Shown here piece after piece: positions 1 through 9,178 of a stretch of DNA of 64,000 nucleotides. Positions within the stretch are counted from its first letter, which is position 1. The number at the start of each line of letters is the position of its first letter. The DNA comes from Thermosynechococcaceae cyanobacterium MS004 (GTDB lineage: Bacteria > Cyanobacteriota > Cyanobacteriia > Thermosynechococcales > Thermosynechococcaceae): assembly GCA_022402525.1 (NCBI GenBank), contig JAKRSB010000122.1, positions 62,001-126,000 on the forward strand. Reading direction: 5' to 3'. A program made the translations under genes and the position numbers. The notes under the pieces were generated by a model. That model made no database searches, was not told the origin of the DNA, and worked only from the letters and a program-made list of their open reading frames with translations.

Positions 1-1003
1 AGGCCAAGATATGGATTTGCTGAAGGTCTGTGTACAGGTCTGCCGGAAGATTTAATCGAATGGGGCTTTGAGATGGGCTTTGAGGCTGGCCGCTTTGAGG
101 CTGGCCGCTTTGAAGCTGGTCGGGCTGCCAAGCGTCATCTAAATAGTTTTCGAGGCAGGTGCGGACCACACCGGGCTGCTCATAGATTTCCTTGAGCATG
201 AAGTGCTTGAAGCCCTGTTTTTCTACCATCACAGGGTTCCAGCTTAGGGTTCTGGGGGTTTTGCGGAGGCGATCGCCATTGAAATGATAGACCTCAACTC
301 CGGTACAGGTGAGTCGGGCAATTTCGCCATTATCCAGGGGCAGAATGGTTTGGGTATAGGCAATGAGGGCGGGGGTATCGGAAGCGCAGTAAAATTCGCC
401 CTGCCCATAGCCAATCACCAACGGAGCCTGCTGTCGCGCCACAATGAGCTCGTTGGGGAAGTCTGCTGAAATGACGGCGATCGCAAAAGCGCCCTGGAGC
501 TGATTGACCGCTGCGCGCACGGCACGAAGGAGTAGAGAGGCGTGATCGGCCTTGACCACTGGTGCCTCCGCAGAGTCCGACTGGAACTGCTGGAGGTGAT
601 CGGCAATGAGGTGAGGGATGACTTCTGTATCGGTTTCTGAGCGAAAGGTGTAGCCCTTTTGCTTGAGGAGTTCGCGGAGTTCTCGATAGTTTTCAATAAT
701 GCCGTTCTGCACCACCGCCAGCCGCTCCTGTTCATCACGGTGGGGGTGGGCGTTGTATTCTTCGGGCTTGCCGTGGGTGGCCCAGCGCGTATGGCCAATG
801 CCTAGCGAGGCTGGATATTCCCAAGTGGTCAACTTATCGGCCAGGTTATGGAGCTTACCTTTGGCGCGGATACAGTGCAGCTCGCCCTCCCAGATTGCCG
901 CAATCCCCGCAGAGTCATACCCGCGATACTCTAGCTTCTGGAGGCCAGAGAGCAGAATTTGACTGGCTTGCTGGGGGCCAATATAGCCAACAATTCCACA
1001 CAT
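1..1003 (-). CDS. glmS: Glutamine-fructose-6-phosphate aminotransferase, N-terminal part (cut by window edge)
   Basis: The enzyme makes glucosamine-6-phosphate from fructose-6-phosphate and glutamine, the first step towards UDP-GlcNAc. The protein opens MCGIVGYIG, so after Met removal Cys2 is the N-terminal nucleophile of a class II glutamine amidotransferase. Further motifs are YRGYDSAG, GHTRWATHG and SETDTEVI. About 334 residues are visible; the frame runs off the window just where the sugar-isomerase (SIS) half begins (QQIHILA). The linker between the halves holds a GQPQS repeat encoded by 15-bp units at 77-121, which is not usual for GlmS. Identification is firm; the 3' half is outside the window. 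Confidence 0.95.
   Translation of the reverse strand, partial: MCGIVGYIGPQQASQILLSGLQKLEYRGYDSAGIAAIWEGELHCIRAKGKLHNLADKLTTWEYPASLGIGHTRWATHGKPEEYNAHPHRDEQERLAVVQNGIIENYRELRELLKQKGYTFRSETDTEVIPHLIADHLQQFQSDSAEAPVVKADHASLLLRAVRAAVNQLQGAFAIAVISADFPNELIVARQQAPLVIGYGQGEFYCASDTPALIAYTQTILPLDNGEIARLTCTGVEVYHFNGDRLRKTPRTLSWNPVMVEKQGFKHFMLKEIYEQPGVVRTCLENYLDDAWQPDQLQSGQPQSGQPQSPSQSPIRLNLPADLYTDLQQIHILA
77..121. repeat. 15-bp tandem repeat inside glmS
   Basis: Three consecutive 15-bp units (77-91, 92-106, 107-121; the first two identical, GCTTTGAGGCTGGCC on the plus strand). They encode GQPQS repeats in the linker between the amidotransferase and isomerase domains. The period keeps the frame. Confidence 0.9.
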
Positions 1004-1176
1004 ACCGCAATTCCTTTGCTGTCACGATCAGCCTAATGGAGAAGAAGCACATCTATATCTAGGCGCTGTACTACAGTCTAGGGGACTGGGGCGAGCTGTT
1101 TGAGCCAGTATAGTTTCTAGACCCTGAAGTTTCTAGACCCTGCTGCTCAGCCTTGCATCAAGATCCTCAATAACGT

Positions 1177-1932
1177 TTACAGCGCCATGCTAGGCGAGGT
1201 GGTTTGCTGGGTCTGCAAGCTATGAACCAAATTTTGCATTCGATTCGTGATCGCCTGCCAGTCCCGCTGCTGTACCGATGCTGGGGGAAATAGATCCTCG
1301 GCTAACCCCAAGGCGATCGCCCCAGCCTCAATAAACGCTCTGGCGTTCTCCAGGGTGACGCCACCTGTGGGAATCAGTGGAATGCGATCAAGGGGTGCCT
1401 GAAGGCGACGAATATAGTCCACGCCGCCCACCGCGCCCACGGGGAAGACCTTGACGGCACTGGCCCCCGCATTCCAGGCGGTGACAATTTCTGTGGGCGT
1501 CAGGGTGCCCGGATGCATCGGAATCTGGCGATCGCGTCCGTACTGAATCATCTCCGCGTCGGTGTGGGGCATGAAGGCAAACTGTATTCCCGCCAAAATT
1601 GCCAGCTTCAGATCGGCAAGGCTGAGCAGCGTTCCGCAGCCAATCAGACAGTGGGGCAGTTCGGTTCGCAAGGTTTCAATTAGCGTTCCAGGGCGATCGC
1701 TGTTCCAGGTGACTTCGATAAGGCGACAGCCCCCTGCTGCCACCGCCTTTGCCATATCGCGTCCTAGGGCAATATCATCCGTGCGGATCACGGCGATCGC
1801 CCGATGGATTTTCAGAACTTCTAGCCAATCCTGATTTGCGAGGTGAGGCTCCTGGGGAAAAGCTGCACCGTTCGGTTTTAGGCTTGATTCTAGCTTCGGT
1901 TTTGAGCGCCGCAATGGCTTAACGGTTGGCAT
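1177..1932 (-). CDS. eda: KDPG/KHG aldolase (2-dehydro-3-deoxyphosphogluconate aldolase family)
   Basis: A class I aldolase that cleaves 2-keto-3-deoxy-6-phosphogluconate to pyruvate and glyceraldehyde-3-phosphate (Entner-Doudoroff pathway) and/or 4-hydroxy-2-oxoglutarate. Family marks are RAIAVIRTD, the catalytic Glu in LIEVTWNS (E73), the Schiff-base Lys in SAVKVFPVG (K161) and the phosphate-binding region PTGGV. At 251 aa it is longer than the usual ~210 because of a ~35-residue N-terminal lead. The ATG start overlaps the end of the upstream DUF362 gene by 14 bp, suggesting translational coupling. Which substrate is preferred cannot be read from sequence. Confidence 0.88.
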   Translation of the reverse strand: MPTVKPLRRSKPKLESSLKPNGAAFPQEPHLANQDWLEVLKIHRAIAVIRTDDIALGRDMAKAVAAGGCRLIEVTWNSDRPGTLIETLRTELPHCLIGCGTLLSLADLKLAILAGIQFAFMPHTDAEMIQYGRDRQIPMHPGTLTPTEIVTAWNAGASAVKVFPVGAVGGVDYIRRLQAPLDRIPLIPTGGVTLENARAFIEAGAIALGLAEDLFPPASVQQRDWQAITNRMQNLVHSLQTQQTTSPSMAL

Positions 1933-2911
1933 AGGCCGCGATGGGTTCTTTGATCCAGCGGATATAGAGATGCTTAAAGGTGGACTTTAGAACACGGGGC
2001 GCACCAAAGTCGATTGGCATCATCTTTTCGGGCAGCTTCCAGCCGGCGATCGCCAAGTCCTGGGGCGTCAGCAAGGGGTAGCTTAGCTCGGCCTCGTGCA
2101 GCCCCAAGCGCTCAGCAGCGCGCTGGGTTGGAATTTGGTTAGGGTCAACCTGAAGAATCTCCACCATCGCCCGATCCAGGGCAAATACATCGCGGGACGC
2201 GCCCAAAACGCCCAGTAGGCGAGGCTCACCCCCGCTAGGGCCGTTGCCTTCGTGTCCCAAAATGCCGTCCACAATCGTTAAGTCTGGCGCAATGGTGCGC
2301 GCTGTTTCGACCAGCATGTCGCCAAAGCGATCAGCATCTTTACCAGCCTCTAGATGCCACCAAGCCTTCATTTTCCCTGGGACGCAGCCAAACAGGTTTT
2401 TGACCCCCAACGTTACCGTGAGCTGCACATGGGATTTAACTTTGGGCAGGTTAATCACCACATCCGCATCCATGGCTTCTTTAGAAAGACGCAGATGGTC
2501 AAAGCTCTCCCCAACGGTTTGGTAGCGGCTCCCGTGGAACTCCACCACCGGAATGTCAAGATCCTTGAGCAGCCCCAAATATCCATTGGCCTTGGCCACA
2601 CCGTAGGCTGACCCAAAGGCTGGCCCATCCCCTAAGAAGGGTTTGCCCCCTGCTTCTTTAACAAGCTGAGCCACACAGTACACCAGCTCTGGCCGTGTCG
2701 TACATTCCTTGGTAGGGCGCGACCCAGTGAGCAGATTTGGCTTAAGCAACACGCGATCGCCAGGATTGACCACGGCACCCATACCGCCTAACGGCTCTAG
2801 CAAAGCTTCTACCGTCCCACGCAGGAGGGCTAGATCGTCGTAGCTTTCCGCGCGAACTAAGCAAACGGGGGTCGTGGATAGGGGTTCGGTTGGCGTGATG
2901 GCTGCAGGCAT
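1919..2911 (-). CDS. DUF362 domain protein
   Basis: A protein of about 330 aa with the DUF362 layout: GDRVLLKPNLLTG near the N-terminus, then VVINLPKVKSHVQLTVTLGVKN and IVDGILGHEGNGPSGG. I see no CxxCxxC ferredoxin cluster, unlike some DUF362 proteins. The ATG at 2911 follows a good ribosome site (AGGAAAGG); a TTG two codons upstream is less likely. It lies between thf1 and the KDPG aldolase gene on the same strand, with short gaps or overlaps, so the three are probably co-transcribed. The molecular function is unknown. Confidence 0.85.
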   Translation of the reverse strand: MPAAITPTEPLSTTPVCLVRAESYDDLALLRGTVEALLEPLGGMGAVVNPGDRVLLKPNLLTGSRPTKECTTRPELVYCVAQLVKEAGGKPFLGDGPAFGSAYGVAKANGYLGLLKDLDIPVVEFHGSRYQTVGESFDHLRLSKEAMDADVVINLPKVKSHVQLTVTLGVKNLFGCVPGKMKAWWHLEAGKDADRFGDMLVETARTIAPDLTIVDGILGHEGNGPSGGEPRLLGVLGASRDVFALDRAMVEILQVDPNQIPTQRAAERLGLHEAELSYPLLTPQDLAIAGWKLPEKMMPIDFGAPRVLKSTFKHLYIRWIKEPIAAYANR

Positions 2912-2923
2912 GGACAACCTTTC

Positions 2924-3685
2924 CTAAGGAGAGACTTCTGGAGAGGATTCGGCCGTAGGTTCTTCTGTTGCTGGTGCTTCAGTCGTCGGGGCTTCGGCCT
3001 TGGCAGCGGCGGCGGCCAGCTCCTCGGCGCGTTTTTCCTGACGGCGACGTTCCCCTTCAATAAATTCAGCCACGGCCTTGCGCGCCTGCTGAAGTTTATC
3101 CAGGTTACTGCGGTATAGCTCTAAATCTTTTTGAATGCGGCTGGCCGATAAGTTGAGCGGGGCCGAGAGCTTATCAATCACTTCATTGCGCTTGGCTTCT
3201 TCGGCAACGAGGGTGCTGTCTGCGGTTTCTAGGAGGTTATAGAGCCCCACGGCAAACAAACGACTGTACTTAAAGGTTGCGTTCTGGGCAATGTCTTTTA
3301 ATGTGGCGGCGAGGCCGTCTCCCCCCGCCGTAGCGGAATCGGTGATCCAGGCGATCGCTGATTCTCCTGGGTGATGCTGAATCGCGGCGATCGCGGTCTG
3401 GGCATCGGCACGAAACTGCTCTGGGCTCATTTCTTCAGCGTGAATGAGGGCGCTAAAAATAGAGTCGCGGTCGGGCGCTGGCTCGTAGCCCTCCATAAAC
3501 CGATCAAAGGTGCTGACTACGCCCAAGGCAAAAATGGGATCGTAGCGGAAATTTTCGTTAACGTGAAGCAGATGGATTTCTACCATCAACTCTTCAACCA
3601 CTCGTCGATAGACGGACGAAATGGGTCGAGTGTGAAGGGTATAGAAAGCCCTCTTAGTATCGGAGACGGTACGGACGGTATTCAC
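2924..3685 (-). CDS. thf1: Thf1/Psb29, photosystem II biogenesis protein
   Basis: Thf1 (Psb29) supports photosystem II assembly and repair and thylakoid formation, and in cyanobacteria is linked to the FtsH protease. The N-terminus (TVRTVSDTKRAFYTLHTRPI) and the block NENFRYDPIFALGVVSTFDRFM are characteristic of the family. The C-terminal third is a predicted coiled coil (LDKLQQARKAVAEFIEGERRR) followed by an Ala/Glu/Pro/Thr-rich tail that looks disordered. 253 aa is typical. The start is GTG at 3685. The gene heads a probable operon with the DUF362 and KDPG-aldolase genes. Confidence 0.93.
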   Translation of the reverse strand: MNTVRTVSDTKRAFYTLHTRPISSVYRRVVEELMVEIHLLHVNENFRYDPIFALGVVSTFDRFMEGYEPAPDRDSIFSALIHAEEMSPEQFRADAQTAIAAIQHHPGESAIAWITDSATAGGDGLAATLKDIAQNATFKYSRLFAVGLYNLLETADSTLVAEEAKRNEVIDKLSAPLNLSASRIQKDLELYRSNLDKLQQARKAVAEFIEGERRRQEKRAEELAAAAAKAEAPTTEAPATEEPTAESSPEVSP

Positions 3686-3779
3686 AACGCAGAACGCTTG
3701 ATAAACTGCTCTTATTTTCTCACTCTATCGTGTTCGCTGCTACTGTCTGCAATTCCTGTCTGCAATCTATGCACCTATT

Positions 3780-4478
3780 ATGCCCTTACCTACGGTCATC
3801 TTGCCGGGCTATCTGGCCCCAGCTCAAGACTACCTTGCCCTACAGCAAGCCCTGATTGAGCAGGGGTTTCCGGCTGTCATTGTGCCACTGACCCGGAAAG
3901 ACTGGTGGGTGACGCTAGGGGGTAGACCCGTGACGCCCATCCTAGATTTTTTGGATCAAACCCTCCGCCAAGCACTACAAGACCACCAAGCTGAGCAGGT
4001 TAACTTAATCGGCCATTCGGCGGGGGGCTGGATTGCGCGGATTTATCTGGGTGATATTCCCTACTATGGCCGCACATGGTCAGGGCGATCGCGGGTTAAA
4101 ACGCTCATTACGCTGGGCACGCCCCACACCAGCCAAGAGCGCTGGACGCGCACCAACCTTGAATTTGTCAACCGCGCCTATCCGGGAGCCTGTTGTTCAG
4201 ACGTTGAGTATGTTTGCGTTGCGGGTAAAGCCACCTACGGCAAACCCAGTTGGCGATTAGGCGACTGGTTTACCTACCAAAGCTACCAGCTCACCTGTGG
4301 CCGGGGCGACTGCTGGGGCGATGGCATTACGCCCGTGGCGGCAGCCCATCTCGAAGGTGCGACAAACTTGACCCTTGACAATGTGCAGCATTCACCGCGC
4401 ACTTCAACAAATTCGACTTCTCACCAGTGGTATGGCTCTCCAATGGCGATTTCCCAGTGGATTCCATATTTGCGTTAG
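3780..4478 (+). CDS. Alpha/beta hydrolase, lipase-like
   Basis: A predicted serine hydrolase of 232 aa. It opens with a strand and oxyanion region (VILPGYLAP) and carries the nucleophile elbow GHSAGG with Ser80, then TLGTPHTS. A catalytic His is plausible in NVQHSPRTS near the C-terminus. There is no signal peptide. Relatives are annotated as triacylglycerol lipase or esterase; the substrate is unknown. It is transcribed divergently from thf1 with a short gap and convergently with the MerR gene. Confidence 0.8.
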   Translation: MPLPTVILPGYLAPAQDYLALQQALIEQGFPAVIVPLTRKDWWVTLGGRPVTPILDFLDQTLRQALQDHQAEQVNLIGHSAGGWIARIYLGDIPYYGRTWSGRSRVKTLITLGTPHTSQERWTRTNLEFVNRAYPGACCSDVEYVCVAGKATYGKPSWRLGDWFTYQSYQLTCGRGDCWGDGITPVAAAHLEGATNLTLDNVQHSPRTSTNSTSHQWYGSPMAISQWIPYLR

Positions 4479-4578
4479 AAGACTGGCGCTGGAAGACTTG
4501 CACAAGAGACATCGCGGACATTGATACATCGCGGACATTGATTCCGCTCCACTGCTCAACAATCCCAGAAATAATCCC

Positions 4579-5016
4579 TTAAACAATTCCTTGCTTTTTA
4601 AGATTGGGGCAAATGGTTTGTTGCTGGTAGGCTGTCGGCAGTGGCTCCTGCCAACCCGACAAAATTCCCTGCACTTCACGACGCAACAGGTCAAGCTGGT
4701 GAATTTGGGCCTCAATGTCGGCCACTTTCGTTTCTAGATACTGCTTGACCTGACCGCAGGGTAGCTCTCCCTGATCGTGAATTTTTAAAATGTCGTGGAT
4801 TTCGGTGAGGCTGAGTCCTAGCGCTTGAGTCCGCCGGATAAAGGCCAAACGGTTTAGGACGCTGGATTCGTACAGTCGATACCCCGTTGGCGATCGCGCT
4901 ACATGCGGCGTGAGTAGCCCAATATCGGTATAGTAGCGAATGGTTTTAATCGGCAAGCTGCTGCGCTTTGCAATTTCTCCAATTTTCAAACCACTCCCAA
5001 CTTTTAAAGTTCTCAT
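4579..5016 (-). CDS. MerR-family, probably metal-responsive, regulator
   Basis: A 145-aa MerR-type transcription factor. The winged helix-turn-helix lies at residues ~9-70 (KIGEIAKRSSLPIKTIRYYT), followed by a dimerisation helix (QVKQYLETKVADIEAQIHQL). Cys87 at the start of that helix and Cys136 near the C-terminus are placed as in heavy-metal sensors of the ZntR/CadR/PbrR group; the metal cannot be assigned. No exporter gene adjoins it, so its target is elsewhere. A MerR-like dyad lies before cobN at 39867-39883, but a link is only speculative. Confidence 0.82.
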   Translation of the reverse strand: MRTLKVGSGLKIGEIAKRSSLPIKTIRYYTDIGLLTPHVARSPTGYRLYESSVLNRLAFIRRTQALGLSLTEIHDILKIHDQGELPCGQVKQYLETKVADIEAQIHQLDLLRREVQGILSGWQEPLPTAYQQQTICPNLKKQGIV

Positions 5017-5146
5017 GGATTGGTTTTTGACCTTGGTTATTTGAGGGAATGAGTCGGCTCATAGCGTGCAAGGATTGTTAATCTCTCGCATACTTAGATT
5101 TTGGCCTACTGCTCCGTCCTAATCGATTGGTTCAATGGGTTTATTT

Positions 5147-5202
5147 GAATTAGTCCATCTGAATTAGCCCATCTGAATTAGCCCATCTGAATTAGTCCAT
5201 TT
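5147..5202. repeat. 14-bp tandem repeat upstream of folD
   Basis: Four near-identical 14-bp units (consensus GAATTAGCCCATCT) at 5147-5160, 5161-5174, 5175-5188 and 5189-5202, in the merR-folD gap. The repeat lacks dyad symmetry and looks like a decaying minisatellite rather than an operator array. Confidence 0.85.
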
Positions 5203-5282
5203 GATTAATTCACTGCCATTTTATTTGTGATGAGCGAGCTAACCCCAGTAAATCACGTCTCTCCCTAATCTCCATACAAACT

Positions 5283-6182
5283 ATGTCTAGTGAACCTTTC
5301 ACCCTTCTTGATGGCAAGCAGCTTGCCCAGGAAATTTACGACACGCTCACCCATAAAATCCAGCAAATCCAGCCCCAGGTTGGTCGCCCACCGGGTCTAG
5401 CGGTGCTGATGGTAGGCGATAACCCCGCAAGCGCCGCCTACGTGCGCAACAAGGAACGGGCCTGCGATCGCGTAGGAATTGCGTCTTTTGGCCATCACTT
5501 TCCCGCCAATGTCTCGCAAGCCGAGCTGACGGCTGTCATCCATCAGCTCAATCAAGATGAGCGAGTGGACGGCATTTTGGTACAGTTGCCCCTGCCTCCC
5601 CATCTAGATGCCGAAGCGCTCCTCTATGAGATTGTGCCGGAGAAAGATGCGGATGGTCTACACCCCATGAACCTGGGCCGACTGGTGCGCAAAGAGCCTG
5701 GTTTACGGAGCTGCACCCCCGCAGGGGTTATGCGCCTGCTTCAGCACTACAATCTGCCCGTAGAAGGCAAACAGGCCGTCGTCATTGGCCGCAGCATCTT
5801 GGTGGGAAAACCCCTCGCACTCATGCTGCTAGACGCTAACGCAACCGTCACGATCGCCCACTCCCGCTCTAGCGACCTCAAGGCGATCGCGCGGAGTGCC
5901 GATATTTTAGTGGCGGCTGTTGGCCAGCCAAACCTAGTTCAAGCTGATATGGTGAAACCAGGCGCTGTGGTTATTGATGTGGGCATCAACCGTATTGAAG
6001 ACGCCACGGGCAAGGCAAGACTCATTGGGGATGTAGACTTTGATGCCGTCAAGGCGATCGCCAGCCACATCACCCCCGTCCCTGGTGGGGTAGGCGCAAT
6101 GACCGTTGCCATGCTGCTGGAAAACACTCTAGGGAGCTACTGCCGCGCCCTACTGCCAGAGGCGCAAAGCATCATACAATAG
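5283..6182 (+). CDS. folD: Methylenetetrahydrofolate dehydrogenase/cyclohydrolase FolD
   Basis: A bifunctional one-carbon enzyme that interconverts 5,10-methylene-THF, methenyl-THF and 10-formyl-THF using NADP. Visible marks are [13 protein letters not shown] with catalytic Lys57, [19 protein letters not shown], the dinucleotide site [12 protein letters not shown] and the C-terminal [11 protein letters not shown]. 299 aa is full length. The ATG start is unambiguous. Confidence 0.96.
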   Translation: MSSEPFTLLDGKQLAQEIYDTLTHKIQQIQPQVGRPPGLAVLMVGDNPASAAYVRNKERACDRVGIASFGHHFPANVSQAELTAVIHQLNQDERVDGILVQLPLPPHLDAEALLYEIVPEKDADGLHPMNLGRLVRKEPGLRSCTPAGVMRLLQHYNLPVEGKQAVVIGRSILVGKPLALMLLDANATVTIAHSRSSDLKAIARSADILVAAVGQPNLVQADMVKPGAVVIDVGINRIEDATGKARLIGDVDFDAVKAIASHITPVPGGVGAMTVAMLLENTLGSYCRALLPEAQSIIQ

Positions 6183-6240
6183 TTGAAATCTCAAGGGGTT
6201 GAAATCTAAGGGATTGAAGTCTAAGGGGTTGAAATCTTAG
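6180..6240. repeat. 15/16-bp tandem repeat after folD
   Basis: Four degenerate units built on TTGAAATCTAAGGGG start within a few bases of the folD stop codon. No hairpin is formed. Confidence 0.8.
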
Positions 6241-6569
6241 ACATTAAAGCCCTCAGGGTTGAAGTCGAGCGCTGTAGCCGACTGAATTTCATGTCGTGAA
6301 CTTAATCTCGTCTATTAATGCAGCCCCATATCTAGATTCAATCTCAAAGATTCACTACCAAAGACTCACCACCAAAGATTCAATCCCAAGCACAAAGTTA
6401 TTTGATCTCGTAACCTTAACCCTTACGCATCAGTCCTCCCCCAATCGCGCCAGTGCCAACCTGCTTGACAGGCTTTATCATGACAGGCTCTATGTTTAAT
6501 CCTTAGACTCAGGACTGTTGCAAGCTTCATCACTGTGCAAGGATTTTCTAGACAGCAAGGATTTTCACC
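6241..6569. other. Gene-less gap folD-crtE
   Basis: Apart from weak repetition (CACTACCAAAGACT and CACCACCAAAGATT) around 6350-6390, I see no gene or clear regulatory site. A 67-codon ORF at 6296-6499 has no family resemblance and is not called. Confidence 0.5.
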
Positions 6570-7529
6570 ATGATTTCTGCGGACCAAGCTTCTTCCACCT
6601 CATCGCCAGTGGCCAACCCCTCAGCGACAGATACCGTGAATCGGGACTTTGATCTGGGACGCTATCTTCAGGAACGACGCGAACAGGTTGAATCTGCCCT
6701 CCATTCATCGATCACGGTGGTCTACCCCGAAAAAATCTATGAGGCCATGCGGTATTCACTGCTGGCTGGGGGTAAGCGGCTGCGGCCTATTCTCTGCTTG
6801 GCGACCTGCGAGCTTACCGGCGGAACGCTAGAAATGGCGATGCCCACGGCCTGCGCCCTGGAAATGATTCACACCATGTCGCTGATTCATGATGACCTTC
6901 CCGCCATGGACAACGACGACTATCGACGGGGTAAGCTCACCAATCACAAGGTGTTTGGTGATGATATTGCAATTTTGGCCGGAGATGGGCTACTGGCCTA
7001 TGCCTTTGAATATGTGGCCGTCCATACTCAAGGGGTTGCACCAGAGCGACTGTTGAAGGTAGTGGCAAGGCTAGGACATGCTGTGGCGGCAACGGGTCTG
7101 GTGGGTGGCCAGGTGGTAGACTTAGACTCCGAGGGGGAGACGGATATTACCCTTGAAAAGCTTAATTTTATCCATACCCACAAGACCGGTGCGTTACTAG
7201 AGGCGTCTGTGGTGTCTGGGGCAGAGCTATCCAGCGCCGATAGCGAGACGCTGAAGCAGTTGACGCGCTACGCTCGCAATATTGGCCTAGCCTTTCAGAT
7301 TATTGATGATGTTCTAGATATTACGGCGACCTACGAAGAGCTGGGCAAGACTGCTGGCAAAGATTTGCAGGCACAAAAGGCAACCTATCCTAGTCTCTGG
7401 GGAATCGATGAGTCTAGACGACAGGCGCAAGCCTTGGTGCAGGAAGCGAAGGGCGCTCTGGCAGAGTTTGGCGATAAGGCTCTGCCGTTGATGGCGATCG
7501 CAGACTATATTACCGCCAGAAAGTCTTGA
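6570..7529 (+). CDS. crtE: Geranylgeranyl diphosphate synthase
   Basis: A trans-prenyltransferase that condenses IPP with allylic diphosphates to GGPP, the precursor of carotenoids, phytyl chains and quinone tails. The first aspartate-rich motif is [11 protein letters not shown] (residues 108-118) and the second is FQIIDDVLD (D246, D247, D250). GGKRLRP binds IPP. A ~25-residue Ser/Ala/Thr-rich N-terminal lead precedes the conserved core ([13 protein letters not shown]). 319 aa is slightly long for the family. Confidence 0.94.
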   Translation: MISADQASSTSSPVANPSATDTVNRDFDLGRYLQERREQVESALHSSITVVYPEKIYEAMRYSLLAGGKRLRPILCLATCELTGGTLEMAMPTACALEMIHTMSLIHDDLPAMDNDDYRRGKLTNHKVFGDDIAILAGDGLLAYAFEYVAVHTQGVAPERLLKVVARLGHAVAATGLVGGQVVDLDSEGETDITLEKLNFIHTHKTGALLEASVVSGAELSSADSETLKQLTRYARNIGLAFQIIDDVLDITATYEELGKTAGKDLQAQKATYPSLWGIDESRRQAQALVQEAKGALAEFGDKALPLMAIADYITARKS

Positions 7530-7626
7530 GGGTCGATGGAGACTAGGGCGATCGTCGCCCAACGGCCATCCCCCCAAACTATCCCCATAGCGGCATCAGC
7601 CAGTCCTGGACGAGTGAGAAGCGGGT

Positions 7627-8097
7627 ATGCAAGAATTTAGCAGCATTATTCACAATGGCGCGCTCTGGATTGCCCTAGCGGCCAGCGCCGTTGCTCAAGT
7701 CCTCAAGCTGATCATCGAATATATCCGCAATCGTAAAATTAACTTCCGCGTCTTATTTGAAACGGGCGGTATGCCCAGCTCTCATTCCGCTTCTGTGACA
7801 GCGTTAGCCACCGGGGTAGGACAGCTCAAGGGCTGGGGTGGAACCGAGTTTGCTTTAGCCACCGTGTTTGCCATCATCGTGATGTTTGATGCGGCGGGGG
7901 TTCGCCAGGCAGCAGGTAAACAGGCGCGCATTTTGAATCAGATCATTGACGAGCTGTTTCAGGAAAGCCCTGTCTTTAACGAAACCAGGCTCAAGGAGCT
8001 TCTGGGTCATACCCCTATTCAGGTCATTGGCGGCTGTATTTTGGGCATTGCCCTAGCGGTTTGCTTTGGCCCTACAGGACTTTTACTGTCTCTCTAA
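7627..8097 (+). CDS. DUF212 (divergent PAP2 family) membrane protein
   Basis: A 156-aa integral membrane protein of the DUF212 family, distantly related to PAP2 phosphatases. Conserved sections are AQVLKLIIEYIRNRKIN, ETGGMPSSHSASVTALATG (PAP2-like Ser-His motif), FDAAGVRQAAGKQA and LKELLGHTPIQVIGG. Four or so hydrophobic segments are visible. It lies about 100 bp after crtE on the same strand and may be co-transcribed. Function is unproven; a lipid or prenyl phosphate substrate would suit the neighbour but is inference. Confidence 0.85.
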   Translation: MQEFSSIIHNGALWIALAASAVAQVLKLIIEYIRNRKINFRVLFETGGMPSSHSASVTALATGVGQLKGWGGTEFALATVFAIIVMFDAAGVRQAAGKQARILNQIIDELFQESPVFNETRLKELLGHTPIQVIGGCILGIALAVCFGPTGLLLSL

Positions 8098-8232
8098 TAC
8101 TGCCACTCTAATTTTTTACATCTGCTTTTGTTACACCTGCTCTGATGTCGCGGCAATTGTAAGGTTGTTCTGATTTTATTGTCCTGATTTTGTGGCTCTG
8201 AGCTTTAAAAGTTGTTCTGGTATGCGATCGCG

Positions 8233-8562
8233 CTAAACAACAGCAACAGCAGAGGCGACTGGATCAGGAATAGTGGGAGAGGGTGCTGAAAAAGACCCCA
8301 TGATGACGTACTCTAGCCGCAGCTTTAGCCACAGAATAAACTGCTGATTGGTCGAAATGATCGCAGCAGAGGGCTGGGGGCAGCTTTTTTTGATATCCGC
8401 CATTTCGGGGGCTTCAAGGAAAGCGGGCTGCTTGACGAGCCAAAAGTCAACTTCTTTTTGGGTTTCACGATAGTTACGATACCGCTCATCAAAGACTTCT
8501 TGGAGGGGCTCTTCTTCTAGCAGAAACTTTTGGCTGGCTAGGAGATAGTGATAGGTCTGCAT
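8233..8562 (-). CDS. ycf54: Ycf54, factor of Mg-protoporphyrin IX monomethyl ester cyclase
   Basis: Ycf54 is a small soluble protein needed for assembly or activity of the oxidative cyclase that makes protochlorophyllide. The 109-aa product contains the very conserved blocks YHYLLASQKFLLEEEPL, VDFWLVKQPAFLEAPEM, CPQPSAAIISTNQQFI and LKLRLEYVI. The first ~95 residues match the known size; a short Ala/Val tail follows. It is a single gene without close co-directional neighbours. Confidence 0.92.
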   Translation of the reverse strand: MQTYHYLLASQKFLLEEEPLQEVFDERYRNYRETQKEVDFWLVKQPAFLEAPEMADIKKSCPQPSAAIISTNQQFILWLKLRLEYVIMGSFSAPSPTIPDPVASAVAVV

Positions 8563-9078
8563 AAGAAATGTTTAAGCGACACGATAGAGATTCATTTCTA
8601 TTATCCCAAGGTTTAGGACGTTTTTGCTGAGCCTATGGGTTACTGCTGATTTTTGCCGGAGGGCGTTGGCCTATCAGGCATAAAGGATTGAATGCGCTGA
8701 GCTTGGCCTGTTCTGCCTGCTGATCCAGAAGGTTTCAGCATGGAATTTCTTTGGCGATCGCCTGCACGAGACGGCCAGACAGACAGGTGCTCCATACTGG
8801 CATCGCTACTGGCATCGCTCATCATTGGTATCGCTAATAGATGATAATTGTGATTGTCTTAACAAAAATCGAAAGATTCTATGAATTAATAATGAGCCAG
8901 AGGCAGGCAGCTCCATGCCTTGGGTGAGAAAAAATCTTAAAAATGTCGGAGCATCTAAGATCTCCGCTTTCTTACTCTTTAGACTCTAACGATGATCCCC
9001 TAATAGAGCGCAAGGGCAGAGCACAATTAGCTGAACTATTTGGCAAAACTGCAACGAAATGAGCGATATTGAAGTTTT
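8563..9078. other. Gene-less gap before ndhF3
   Basis: About 500 bp without a convincing gene. A 61-codon minus-strand ORF at 8640-8825 has composition unlike the surrounding genes and no recognisable family. The right part becomes AT-rich towards the ndhF3 control region. Confidence 0.5.
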
Positions 9079-9176
9079 ATAGATAAAATCTATTGTTTCT
9101 ATTGCAAATAGAATCTTTTATCGATAGATGAGTCGCGATAAAGTGGTTCCAATCTATAGATAAACAGGTATAGATT
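9079..9176 (+). promoter_or_regulatory. Cluster of LysR-type dyads upstream of ndhF3
   Basis: Three exact inverted repeats are packed into 98 bp: ATAGAT-N3-ATCTAT (9079-9093), TCTATT-N3-AATAGA (9098-9112, which also fits T-N11-A), and AATCTATA-N10-TATAGATT (9151-9176). A looser TATCG-N12-CGATA lies at 9119-9140. In other cyanobacteria this operon is repressed by the LysR-type regulator NdhR (CcmR), and LysR sites have this form. The assignment to NdhR is inference; the regulator gene is not in the window. Confidence 0.65.
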
Positions 9177-9178
9177 TG

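Noticed and set aside
6296-6499. 67-codon ORF between folD and crtE
   Set aside because: Lies over degenerate repeats and has no coding character.
8640-8825. 61-codon minus-strand ORF before ndhF3
   Set aside because: No ribosome site of note, unusual composition and no family resemblance; probably chance.
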